From Aquilaria yunnanensis (taxonomy: Eukaryota > Streptophyta > Magnoliopsida > Malvales > Thymelaeaceae), in assembly GCA_039654915.1 (NCBI GenBank), contig CM077600.1, forward strand, positions 33,489,992 through 33,553,991: a DNA stretch of 64,000 nucleotides. Reading direction: 5' to 3'. The notes under the pieces were generated by a model that was given only the letters and a program-made list of their open reading frames with translations, did not search any database and had not been told where the DNA came from. Below are positions 1 to 19,286 of the stretch, one piece after another. A program made the translations under genes and the position numbers. How positions within the stretch are numbered: position 1 is the first letter of the stretch; each line of letters begins with the position of its first letter.

Positions 1-90
1 TTGTAAATGAATTTGGAAATTAATGTTACAAATGTACTATGAAGTTAATGCTAAAGAAATCAGTACTGGGAAGTGGATGAATTTCTCCTT

Positions 91-132
<42 letters not shown>

Positions 133-360
133 TGCATGAAAAATAAAATTTTAAAGACTCTTTACTATGATAGAAATAGCTCACTAAGAATTACAATTCA
201 AAATTTAAATTTTGGAATCATGACTATATGAGTTCCTAAGTATTAATTATTAGAAATAAATTATAAAATTAATGTTATAAATGTACTATGAAATTAATGC
301 TAAAGAAAATAGTATTGGAAAATAGATGGATTTCTCCTTTATATATATATATATATATTG
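1..360. repeat. Duplicated AT-rich segment with (TA)n tracts
   Basis: A segment of about 105 bp at 13-127 recurs in direct orientation at about 258-358. Both copies share blocks such as AATGTACTATGAA and GATGAATTTCTCC or its near match, and both end in a (TA)n microsatellite (93-127 and 340-358). About 130 bp of unrelated AT-rich DNA separates them. This looks like an old local duplication. No coding potential is supported. Confidence 0.7.
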
Positions 361-1570
361 ATTTTGAATAAAAGAATACTTCCATCACTCTAAAAAAAGC
401 CTTAAAGTTAGAGGATCGTAAACAAATTTTATTCAATAAATACATTATTAGAATTATGAACAACATAATTTTACGATATTCACTAAATTAAAATCACACT
501 CCCCAGCTCAATTGGTTTTTATAACCTACTACCTACTCCTACCCAGTCTTTTTTTTACACTATTTGATACTACTTCCTCGCTCCTGATATTATTGCTATA
601 TTCACTTTTGCACAACATTTAAGATGGTGTAAAATTACACTGCCTGTTTTCAGAATTGCCCTAAACAAAGTTATGCTAATTGTTTCCTAATTCAAATTTC
701 AATGGTGATATATCTAGTGAGTAGTAGCTGTTTTCACTATAGTGGAGGGTAGTGCAGCAATCTCACAATAAAAATGGTTTTTTTAAAGAAATGTTGTCTT
801 GTTTTGTTGGGATATCTGGAAAAAGCCACAACGAATTTTAATGAATTTGGGGTCCTTGTATTAACTTTTGAATTTTTAGTTCAAACTATTCTATAACCTT
901 TTCCATTTCATTCAAATTGTATTATAATGGTTTTGATAGTCGATTACCAATTGATAATTTTCATCTCTTTAATTAAGGTTAAATAGTACATGCCAATAAA
1001 ACTGTAAAAGCATCACTAAAACTTATGAGAAAATTGTAATTCACGAGGCTCCATGTGCATCTTACAAAGGTAAAAGAACACAAATAAACTCTTATATTTA
1101 TTTATGAGTCATTTTCAAATCGATACTCTTTTTCTGTCTGCGCCCTAATAGACCATTAATGTTATCAAAATGTATCAAATTACTTATTGGGTATGAAAAT
1201 TTTACAAAGATCCCCTTATTTATTTCAATTTAGCAACACAAATACTCCTAGATAAAAAAATTAAAGTAAAAACATCTTAATCACTGATCCAAGTCCCTTT
1301 AGGTTCTACTATATATTATTCCATATTGTTCTCCCCAGGTCACCACTCACCACCAAAGACAAGTTAACTAGTTATTGGCCCCTACTGCATCCCAGTGCTC
1401 ATCGTGTTTGAATCCAGTTTCATACCTAAACCCATCACTACTTACCCGTATGTCATTGCTAACTTTTGTCTCCTCATCCTTTAGTGTCACTTAAATCCAG
1501 CAGCCTGAACACATGAGACTATAGACCAAAAATAATGGGTATTCACAAATATCCCTAACTTTAATTAGTG
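360..1570. other. Gene-free AT-rich intergenic DNA
   Basis: No open frame shows a recognisable domain, no splice-linked exons were found, and no structural RNA was seen. It is ordinary AT-rich intergenic sequence with short homopolymer runs. Confidence 0.6.
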
Positions 1571-2030
1571 TTTTGTTTTAAATTCTAATTGATTGTTTTA
1601 TTTTGATCTTAAATCTATTAAAATTATTATTTTTTTGTTATAACTAGATGGAATCTATTAACTCGGAGTAACTATTTGACACAAATTTCCAATGCTAATT
1701 TATAATAGTTTTAACTTATATAATATTTTTTATAGTCAATGGATAATTTAAATTAATAATTTTTCCTAGTAATTTTAATAATGAAATAAATTCAATTTAT
1801 AGAAAGAAATTTTTTTGATTTGAAGTGGCCATTAACTGTAAAAAAATTATTATATAGACTTAATTTACTGTAAAAGAGTCACCAAATAGTTTAAATTATA
1901 ATCTAAAAATTTACTATCAGATAGCTACTTTAAATTAACAAATTCCATCAAGCCAGGTATCAAAATAAAAAATTTTTAATAGATTTAGGATCAACAAAAT
2001 GTTAACCCTTTTTTTAATAGAACCAAATTG
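1570..2030. mobile_element. Foldback (long inverted repeat) element, MITE-like
   Basis: The left half (about 1590-1780) is an imperfect reverse complement of the right half (about 1815-2015). For example TTAAATCTATTAAAA at about 1609 pairs with TTTTTAATAGATTTAGGAT at about 1975, and AGATGGAATCTATTAA at about 1648 pairs with the ATTCCATCAAG region at about 1945. There is almost no spacer, so a transcript could form a hairpin of about 200 bp. Part of the right half recurs in direct orientation inside the hAT-like element near 56130-56460, so the family is dispersed. No protein is encoded; target duplications were not resolved. Confidence 0.55.
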
Positions 2031-2489
2031 ACCGTTTTCAATTGTTATTTTAACTTCTTTTTCAGGAAGCTTGTTTGGCAAGAAAATGACTTAACTACGA
2101 TCTGAACCGATGGTAGAACACCATCTTAAGAATTTTTGTGGGTCCTAATTTAGACTTTTTTGAAGCGTCTGGTCTTTTCAAACATCAAGAAAAGAACAAA
2201 AGTATTGCTTTCAAACATTAAGATAAAATTTAGACTTTTTCTTTTAACTTAACATCACATTAGAGAAAAAAAAAACCCAGAGAAGGCATGATTTGCCTAC
2301 ACTCCTTATCATCCATATTCTACTACTAGTACACAGAAGACACAAAGCTTGATCACTGACTACCCACAAAAAAAAAAAAAAGGCTTCACCACTAAACTAC
2401 CACAAATCTAATTTCATAACCCTAAATTAAAGTTGGTTCTCAAACCACCCCTAAACTTTCATAACCGTGTACAGCAAGCTCCTTGATAG

Positions 2490-4085
2490 CCACTTGCGAT
2501 AGTGATTTTTGAAGCTGTGGATGAATTCTTCGCTACTGGCAAGTTGTTAAGATCAGTGAACTCCACCTCTTTGGTCCTAATCCCTAAAAAGTGTGATGCT
2601 ACCGGAGTGAGTGATTATAGACCCATTGCTTGCTGCAATGTGGTGTATAAGTGCTTGACCAAGGTGTTGGCTAATCGTGTGAAGAAAGTTCTGGATAAGA
2701 TTATTAATCTAGCTCAGGCAGCATTCGTTCCTGGCTGTTCTATTGCTGAAAATATTCTCTTGGATAATGAGCTTTCGAATCATTACTCGCGTAAGCATGC
2801 CTCTTCCCGTTGTATGATTCAGCTTGACATTATGAAAGCCTATGATTCTGTCCATTAGCAGTTTTTTGGAGGACGCTCTCAGTGCCCTTAAACTTCCTTC
2901 AAAGTTTGTCTCTTGGGTTATGAAGTGGGTTACTACCCCTATGTTCTGTCCGTACATTAATGGTTCAGTTGAGGGTTATTTTAAAGGTGAAAAAGGTTTC
3001 CGGCAAGGGGATCCGTTATTCCCTTATCTCTTTGTGATTTATATTGAAATCTTCTCTAGATATATGCAGAACATTCACAAGGAAGAGGGCTTTTACTTGC
3101 ACCCGAAATGCTGTCAACAGAAAATCACCCATTTGGCCTTTGTTGTGACCTCTTGTTGCTTTGCAGGGGTGATAGATCTTCTATTGAAATCTTATGGAAG
3201 TATGTGCTGAATTTTGCTGGTTTATCAGGTCTTAATCCAAGTCCGGAGAAAACCAAAATTTATTTTGGTGGCATGGACCAAAATCTGAAGAATCATATTG
3301 TGCAATCTCTGAAATTCCAAGAGGGCAGCTTGCCTTTTAGGTATTTGGGTGTCCCTATTCATTCTTCTCGCCTAAAAAATAAGGATTATGATGTGCGTAT
3401 TGACAAAATTACAGCTGGAATTGATTCGTAGGGAGCTAAACATTTATCTTATGCTGGTAGATGGGTTATGATCCAGGCGGTCCTCCAAAGTCTTTCTTTA
3501 TTCTATATGTCTCTGTTTATTTTGCCGAAAGAGATCATTCGAAAAATTGAAGCTAAATACACAGCTTTTTTCTGGAAAGGCAAATATGTAAAGGCCATAG
3601 ATAGCCTGGAAGAAAATCACAGTATCAAGGAAGGAAGGTGGGCTGGGAGCAAAGCAATTACTTGTATGGAAACAAGACTTGCTGTTGGGGCTTTTGTGGA
3701 TCATCCATAAGAAGAAAGATTCTCTATGGATTCACTGGGTGTACAGTTACCACTTAAAGGAGAAGGATGTGTGGGAGATGAGGAAAATTTCTACTGATTC
3801 TTTTGTGTGGCAGAATTTGTTGAAGGTCAGGAATGGTTTCTGTTTGAAGCATGGTTCGATGGCTGCAGCTAAAGCTTTTATGGATTCTGCTCCTCATGCT
3901 GCTGAAATTCAAAAGTGTGCTTATGAGATTTTGAAAATCAAAGTTTCTGCCATTGGTTGGAATAATCTTTGTATTGGCAGCTCCCAGGTTTAATATGGTT
4001 TTCTGGCTAATCATGCAGGCACGGTCACGAAAATTCTTGCTAGGGAAACAACTTTAATCCGGGGGGTAAAAGGTCAAATTTTTGA
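2490..4085 (+). pseudogene. Decayed LINE (non-LTR retrotransposon) reverse transcriptase
   Basis: Translations in shifting plus frames spell the reverse transcriptase core of a plant L1-type LINE: LVLIPKKCDATGVSDYRPIA, then AFVPGCSIAENILL and the palm block QLDIMKAYDSVH, then FRQGDPLFPYLF at about 3000, the decayed YADD region at about 3125-3165, PFRYLGVPIHSSRL at about 3335, and the C-terminal GRWVMIQAVLQSL. The frame is broken at least three times: a stop after DSVH (2856-2858), a frameshift at the YADD site, and a TAG at about 3429. The endonuclease domain upstream is not visible, so the copy is 5' truncated. Traces continue to about 4085. It is non-functional. Confidence 0.88.
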
Positions 4086-4826
4086 TAGTCTAGTGGCTAA
4101 TTGGGGATTGGAGCCTAAACTTACTTCTTCTTTTTTTTTTTTTTTATCTTTTTTGGTGAGAAAAGCATAAATCTAATAAAATAAACAGATAGAGAAGAGG
4201 AGCCTAAACTTACGCGGGTTTTAACCTGCAACCTTTCCTTTAAGCAACTCTTCAAACAATTGTCCATGCTAAAATTAATACTCGTACACCAAAATGGTTG
4301 TTATTATTATTATTATTTAGAAAGAAAAGAAAGAAGAGTGGAGAGTGGAGGGGTGGTTTGTACGTTAATACTTTGAACTTTTAACATATGCACAAACTTG
4401 AAGACCAGATTCTGGCGCAGACATAAAATAATTGCAGTTCTTTTAAGTTTTAACGCGATGGATCTGTAGTAGAGAAAGGAGAAAGACCAAAAGAAAAGAA
4501 AAGAAATGCACAAGGAAAAAACAACGAATTCAATGAATTGAGAAAAGCAAAATATTTTGACAATTGCGTCTTCTCGAGAAACCACCGGCAAAGATGGATA
4601 TCTTCTCCAGCGGAGGATCTCATATTTTGGTTTCTCTTCTGTTCATGACTGTACAATAACATATTGTTATTGTAGCAACAGCAAAGAGCCAGCAACGCTT
4701 TTACACACTTCGCCCCAAATCTGGGGGCATCAGGGCTGCAAGGATGTTGAGCAGTGCAGAAATGATAGCGGGAGATAGAGATTTCCAGCATCGAAAAGAT
4801 GAACCAACCCTTGCCAAGTGCAACAA
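4086..4826. other. LINE edge and 3' flank of the casein kinase gene
   Basis: This holds a T-rich run (4127-4145), simple AT-rich DNA and, nearest 4826, the probable 3' UTR of the minus-strand casein kinase gene. Short open frames here are not supported by any domain or splice pattern. Confidence 0.5.
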
Positions 4827-13403
<8,577 letters not shown>

Positions 13404-14147
13404 GATTGATTAATTGATTAAGAAAAGCAACTGATGATTCGAAGGGAATGCCAGGCAATAGAACACAGCACAATCAACGAGAACCGCAGGAAAGGAGAAT
13501 GCAAGAACCAAAAACTCCGAGCATTTTCTCAATGTAAAGAAAAAAGGGAAAAGCTGACACGAAAAAGTTAAATTAATCCCCCAGGAAAAAAAAAAAAAAA
13601 AAAAGAGATAGAAAAAGAAAAAGGTGGATCAAATACAACACAGCGTTGTATGGGAAATGAAATGGACAGAGACAGAGAGATGGCGAGAAGAGGGGAGCAA
13701 GCAGGGAGAAGAGAAAATGACAGGCGAAAAAGCTCCCGCCTGCCTGGAATTGCGTTTTCTCTAAACAAAACGAACGAGCGGGCGAACAACTTCTTCCTTC
13801 TTCCTTTTTTTCCCCGTTGTTTACTCTTGTACGTGGCCCGTGGCTGCCAAGTGATTAAGCCCCGAATAGGCAATACAGTTTGCCACAAATACACGGATCG
13901 TAAGTAATTAGCCCGCAATTAATATTAATAAGCAGGGCATCAGGTACGGTAGGCGTTCTTCAAGTGGCACATCGCACTCACACTTGTGTATCATGCATAA
14001 GCTATAGAGTTGAAAGTTAATGAAGACTATCAGAGATTAATCCTTCTAATCATCATTTGCCTTCAAATTTGTGGAAGTACAAATGGGAAATGTATTTCAG
14101 AGGAGTCACACAATTGACAATCCAGATTATGCGGTGTATATATGATA
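13404..14147. promoter_or_regulatory. 5' flank and probable promoter/5' UTR of the casein kinase gene
   Basis: Directly upstream of the kinase ATG (13403, minus strand) lies a segment with an A-run (13582-13602) and purine-rich tracts around 13650-13730, richer in GC than the surrounding DNA. This is where the 5' UTR and core promoter should lie. I see no convincing TATA position or extra exon, so the regulatory label rests on position only. Confidence 0.4.
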
Positions 14148-14359
14148 CCCTTTCTATCATAAATTTTTGCAATACTTTTATATTTAGTTACTCACTTTAC
14201 ATGCTACTCTTTAAATTATTATTTTAGTATCTACTTTTTCTAACTTTCTTAATTTATGTTCAAAGAGTTAAGGGTAATAGTGAAAATAATACAAACTCTT
14301 TTTACTTTCTTAATCTTTGTGTCAAACAAAATAGAATAACATTAGTGAGACAGAAGAAG
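14148..14359. mobile_element. Stowaway-like (Tc1/mariner) MITE, degenerate
   Basis: A segment of about 212 bp is flanked by TA at 14146-14147 and 14360-14361. The left end reads CCCTTTCTATCATAAATTT and the reverse complement of the right end reads CTTCTTCTGTCTCACTAAT. Both resemble the Stowaway terminal consensus, which begins CTCCCTCCGTCCC. It has no coding capacity. The ends are diverged, so the call is moderate. Confidence 0.5.
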
Positions 14360-15062
14360 TAAATTATTATGTTTCATTTCCTACCAATTAAAAAAAAACT
14401 TAGGAAGCTATAAAAGAGAAACATAAAAGTCTTTACTTAGAGAATGATAGAGGCGTTTTATCCCCTTCAACTTACTATACTTATTTTGTAGAGGAAGGGA
14501 GACATGAAGAAACAAACTAAAGGGAATCTCGTTGTAAGAGCACACAAACCAACAATAACATTCTAGTACAATAATTTATGTTACAAGATGAAGGATCATA
14601 AGACTTTCAAGGAACCACTAGACCACATCTTCTTTATTCATGATGCTCGGGAGACTACATGTTGTAGTTTTTACTATTCTTGCTTGATGATATTGGTAGA
14701 AGATCTTTAGAATTGTGGGGAAAAAAACATTATCATAATGATTCTGAGAGCCTTGAAATAGTTATATACGAGGTTCAAAAGGCTTGTATGTTGCGGCGAT
14801 CACATATTATCACAGTATTAAGCAAAATAATAATGAATAAAAGCAATAAAAATAGTTTGGGGACCCATAAAGAAAATGTAAAAACCATATGCATTAAGAG
14901 TTTAATAATTAACTAAGGTAAAGTTAAAGAAAAAAAGCTCTATTTCATTAAAAAAATAAATAAACCATGGTGACCAATGTTTTAGTTTAGAAAACAACAT
15001 ACCATAAAAAAAAAATCAAGGGATCAAACAAAAACACTATAATTACGTAGTTACTAAGTTTA
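14360..15062. other. Gene-free AT-rich spacer
   Basis: The longest open frame (14680-14916, plus) gives a 78-aa protein without recognisable domains or neighbouring exons. Nothing else supports a gene. Confidence 0.5.
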
Positions 15063-16565
15063 GATGGCAATTAGGTGGGTCAGGTCAGGTGTTTGGGTCA
15101 GGTCATTCAGGTTCGGGTTTACTCGGGTTAGCATGAATTCAGGTTCAGGTCAGGTCATTTAGGTTCGGGTTGATTTCAGGTTGAGTTGATTTCGGGTTCG
15201 GGTTGGGTTGGGCTGAGTTTATTTTGGTTCAGGTTCACTTCAGGTTGGGTAATTTTAGTCTCGGGTAACTTTAGACCAGCTTTCGGGTCAAATTCGGGTC
15301 AACCTTTGTGTTCATGTGAATTATTGGTGTGAAGTCAAAACGATTGAATCTATTCAATTTTTTAAAAAATTTAAATCAAATAATTTAATTTTTTGTGTGA
15401 TTTAATTTAAATTTAAATTTTATTTTTTAGTATATTTAATTAAAATATTCATAAAAATCTTCTTCATTATAGTTTAGTACATATTTAAGTAATTTAATAT
15501 TGATAGTAATATTTGATTGTTTTTCTAAATCCATACCATTTAACTATCATTGTACAGATTATTCAAATCTTCACCCAGCTATCACTCAGACATACACAAC
15601 GACAATTTTGTTATGCTTATGTTTCAATGAATTCTCTTTGAAATTACAACGAAATGCAAATCAAGTTCATTATCAGTGACTAAATTGTAAACTTTAAAAA
15701 AATTTTGGGTGAAAGTGCAATGATTTCAAAAAATTTAGGATCCATGATGTAATTATTATGGGTGACTAAAATAAAATTTTTTAAAATTTAGGTACCTTAT
15801 TGCATTATACTTAAAAGTTTAGGGGTAAATGTTGTAATTTTAATAATTGCCTATTAAGATCATTAAACTTACTAAATATAAAAATTACTTCTGCTGGAAA
15901 AATCAAAATTTAGGATTCACTAAATATGGATATTTTTTTCCCAAATAAGATACTTATAATCCTAAAAATATAGAAGTTACTAAATATGGAAATCCTTTCT
16001 CAAAATATGAAAATTATTAAACATGAATATCTTAAAAAAATAAATGAAACTACTAAATATGAAAGTCTCATTTTCAAATATGAGACTTCTTAAATATGGA
16101 AGTACAAAAAAATGAAAGTTACTAATAACGAAAGTCACTATTCCTAAATATAAGACATATTGAATATGAAAGACTCAAAAACTAGAGTTACTAAACATGG
16201 AAACCTCCATATTTAGGACTGACTTAATATAGAAAATAATGAAATAAGAAAGTTAAGGTTTATAGTGAGGGTTAAAATCGGGCATTATCGGGTTTAGTTA
16301 TCGGGTCATCTTGGGTTCAGGTCAGGTCAGTCTCGGGTTTGGGTCATTTCAGGTTTGGGTCAATTCAGGTTCGGGTCATTTCGGGTTCGGGTATTTTAGG
16401 TTTTGGTTATTTGGGCTCGGGTTTCCCTCTAATCGACTTCGAGTTCAGGTCAGGTCTGGCACAGTCGGGTTCAGGTCGTTGACTTTTTTAGTCAAATCGG
16501 GTCAGGTCAGGCTTGGGTTTGAGTGGGTTGGTCCAGGTTATCGGGTCGGGTCCGATTTTGCCATC
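15063..16565. mobile_element. Non-autonomous hAT-like element with GGGTC-rich subterminal repeats
   Basis: Two arrays of degenerate GGGTCAGGTC / TCGGGTTCGGGT units (15075-15310 and 16275-16555) bound an AT-rich core of about 950 bp. The outer ends are inverted: GATGGCAA at 15063-15070 and TTGCCATC at 16558-16565, and the right end continues to CCCCGA, giving GGGGATGGCAA in reverse complement. GATGGCAA-type ends are typical of some plant hAT elements. GTTTA lies beside both ends but an exact 8-bp target duplication was not resolved. The core contains repeats of the form ACTAAATATGAAA and encodes no protein. A non-autonomous element needing a transposase in trans is the best reading. Confidence 0.6.
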
Positions 16566-16894
16566 CCCGAGTTTAGCATCCAAAATGTCAAGCTGATTAA
16601 ACTCAGGGTTTAATATAGGAAATGGAAACAATATAAGGATTGGAAACGCGTTTCACAAAAAAAAAAATGTGAAACAAAATGAAAGTGGGAGAATAGCAAG
16701 ACAAACCCTCAAAAAGCTATTATCTTTAAAAAATCTACCCAAACTTTTAAAATAAGCAATCACATTAAAAAAAAAAAAGGTGAAAGGGCGGGCCGTGGCC
16801 CACCCCAAAATCAAGGGGTAAAACCGGAATGACACTGTAGGTTACTGTTCATTTGAATAGTAGCAAAAAATAGCTTTTAGTATATAGTATAATT

Positions 16895-17459
16895 CCTGGC
16901 AATAAGGATATCCACAGGGCCAGGTTTGGGGAGGGCAAAGTGATTCTTAAACCCTACCCTCCCCACAATATAAAACTCTACCCAAACCTTTCCCATAACC
17001 CATAGAGGATAGGATTTTTTAGCCCAAACCCTCTTTGCATTAGGGCAGGTAAAGTCGGGTATTATACCTGCAATAACTACACAAGTGATCATATAATATA
17101 AAATTAAAACTAAAGAAAGTATGACATGCTTGAATATATAACATAACAAAAAACAACATAGCTTAGTCATACAATTGTGAATTTTTTGGTTTATTATGTT
17201 AGAATTATATTATATATTTGGGTTGTATAAAACTAGAATTTGATATGTATATATAATATATTTAGTACTGATATGCTATGTATAATATGCGGGTAGGGTT
17301 CAGGGAAAGTAAACCCCTAAACCCATACCTGGCGGATATAAAAACAAAAAATACCTGAACCCAGCTCAAACCCGTCTAATTGAAAGAAAAAAAAAAACCT
17401 ACCCATCCAATAGGATAGGGTAAGGTATCCATGAATAATGGTACAAATTGACATCCCTG
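16895..17459. mobile_element. Small hAT-like element with GGGTA/CCTACCC-rich ends
   Basis: The left end reads CCTGGCAATAAGGATATCCA; the right end, in reverse complement, reads CAGGGATGTCAATTTGTACC and then a GGATACC block. Inside are GGTTTGGGGAGGG and ACCCTACCCTCCCC tracts on the left and GGGTAGGGTTC and CCTACCCATCC on the right. The layout (TGGCAAT-like ends, GGATATCC-like blocks, CCTACCC-rich subterminal zones) matches small plant hAT derivatives. Length is about 565 bp with no coding sequence. Target duplication was not resolved. Confidence 0.45.
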
Positions 17460-18121
17460 CCTGACAACAACTTGTTAGAGCATTTCTTATTGTGTGTCAT
17501 TATTAATCGGTAACGAATTAGGTCTTCATTTTTTATTGTGTGTCATTATTGCTTTTGCATTTGAATGCCGCTAAAACCTGTCTTTTGCTTCTCTCCGCTG
17601 CAATGGGTTTTAGCTTCACGGGTGGATTAGCATGGATGAAGGAAACGAACAGATTAGTGTTGGCTATCCGATTCAATATGACGTCTTGCGGCGGTGGAAG
17701 CAATCGCCAGAACAGTAGCCTTCAAGATGGATTTTGGCTGCGGCAGCAAAGGCACCCAATTTGATCCTCAAGTAGGAGAATGAGCCGTCAATGTGAATTC
17801 CGTCTAGCAGGAGGAGGAGGGCACGGCAGAAACACGGAGTCGATGAAGGAGACAACCATGGAACCACGGGGCAGCATTGCCACGCCATGCCGTGCCGTGC
17901 CTCACGAGTTCCCTGGCCAGTTCAGCAGCTAAATACAATAACGTCTGCCAAGAATGAGTGACTGTCCGTTGTCGGATGGAATTGGCCGCTTCGCTGTGAA
18001 AAGGCAATTCGGAATGAATGCCAGGGAATGAAGTTAATGTCCTCCTTATGGTCCCTAAGTTAAACTAAAAGTCGTCGATGGCGACAATAGAGAGAGACAA
18101 TTCTCAGCTGATGAATCTCTC
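17460..18121. other. Spacer with a GC-richer segment, no supported gene
   Basis: The 18-bp word TTATTGTGTGTCATTATT occurs twice, at about 17487 and 17533, so there is a short local duplication. From about 17560 to 18010 the base composition is richer in GC than the surroundings and short open frames exist on both strands, but none has a domain, codon pattern or splice partner that I can recognise. It could be part of a decayed gene copy. Confidence 0.4.
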
Positions 18122-18854
18122 AGGATTTTAAATCTCGTATCGGATATCGTATCATTTTTTTAATGATACGGTTCAATCTCAAATATCGATATCATATCGG
18201 TGATACATCTCAGATATGTCAAATTATAATAAATTTTATACATATATATGAAAATTACATACATATTTAAATAGAGCATATCAAAATATATTGAAAATCT
18301 CCAGCTATTCCAGTTAATTATTTTTTATTCTTATTTATCTCTTTTATTGTTATTACTTTGGAAATTTACAAAAATAAAAAAAAATAAATACTAAAGAAAA
18401 AGTGAGAGTTTGACTCTTTCATTTCTCTCTCTCATCTCCATTTCTCTTTTATCTCTCCTCATCTCTGTCCATCTCTCTCTCTCTCAGTCTCTTAGACAAT
18501 TCTCCCTCTCTCTCTCTCTCGCTCTGGCTCGCATCAAATAACACGAACCAGAACAACAAAAGGGCAAATCAGCATTTTTTTCTAATGGAGAACATGGATT
18601 CATGCTTTGATCTTTGAAGCAGCGGCCAAAGTGTCTAAATTTTGCTACTTGCCAGTGACGACAAAACAAAAATAACAGAATACCGCTTATCGACTGGTAT
18701 CGACTGAGACAATTGTATGCCCGAGATGCCGGTACAGACCGGTATAGACTAATACATAGGACGAGACTCTGTCAGCCTGTTTTCATTTCATTTTGCCTCC
18801 GGTACCAGAATGTACTGGCCATGCAGGCCGAAACGGTACGAAATTAAAAAACCT
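18122..18854. mobile_element. Non-autonomous hAT-like element with ATCGGTAT/GGTACCG-rich ends
   Basis: The left end AGGATTTTAAATCTCGTATC and the reverse complement of the right end, AGGTTTTTTAATTTCGTACC, form imperfect TIRs. Flanking 8-mers AATCTCTC (18114-18121) and AATCTCGA (18855-18862) agree at six of eight positions, consistent with a decayed hAT-type target duplication. The left zone has GATATCG/ATCGGTGATA words and the right zone GGTATCGACT/GGTACCAG words. A CT-rich tract lies at about 18410-18530. No transposase is encoded. Confidence 0.6.
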
Positions 18855-19286
18855 AATCTCGATTCTATCTCTAAGGGACCAAAAGCAAGTGTTAGAAGGT
18901 AGAACTAGTTAACATAAAGTATGGAGCAGCATAAAGGACGGCGGCCACTGAAAGGCGGTGCTTATAATATTTGAAAGCTCGGCATACTCCAATAAGTCAG
19001 TCCGAATCAGTTAAAAAGAAACTCCTTCAAATCATGACACGTTAGCTAAGCCTATCACCGACGCACTAGCCTAGCCACTAGTTGGAATACCATACCCATC
19101 TCTGACTTCAGTGATCACACGAATCCACCTTTTTTTATGAAAGATAGTGCAATCCCCAAACCCAATTCCACCTTTTTGCCTGAACAAAGCAGCTTGCAGT
19201 AAAGCAACGGAGGTATTCTTGTTAACTTCGCTCTCTCTCTCTCTGTTTTCTTTTTAACCACAAGGATTTCATAAACTTCCTGTCAC
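18855..19286. other. Intergenic spacer and 3' flank of the RBM42-like gene
   Basis: No gene is seen. The part next to 19286 should contain the 3' UTR of the minus-strand RRM gene. A short CT run lies at about 19231-19245. Confidence 0.45.

Noticed and set aside
15063..16565. CRISPR-like or telomeric array in the GGGTC repeats
   Set aside because: No constant spacer-repeat periodicity, units are degenerate, and the unit is not the plant telomere repeat.
16311..16613. 100-codon Gly/Phe/Val-rich open frame
   Set aside because: It is only the translation of the GGGTC-rich repeat array.
17540..18007. Overlapping open frames on both strands in a GC-richer segment
   Set aside because: No domain, no splice partners, and openness on both strands at once is a composition effect; kept only as a spacer note.
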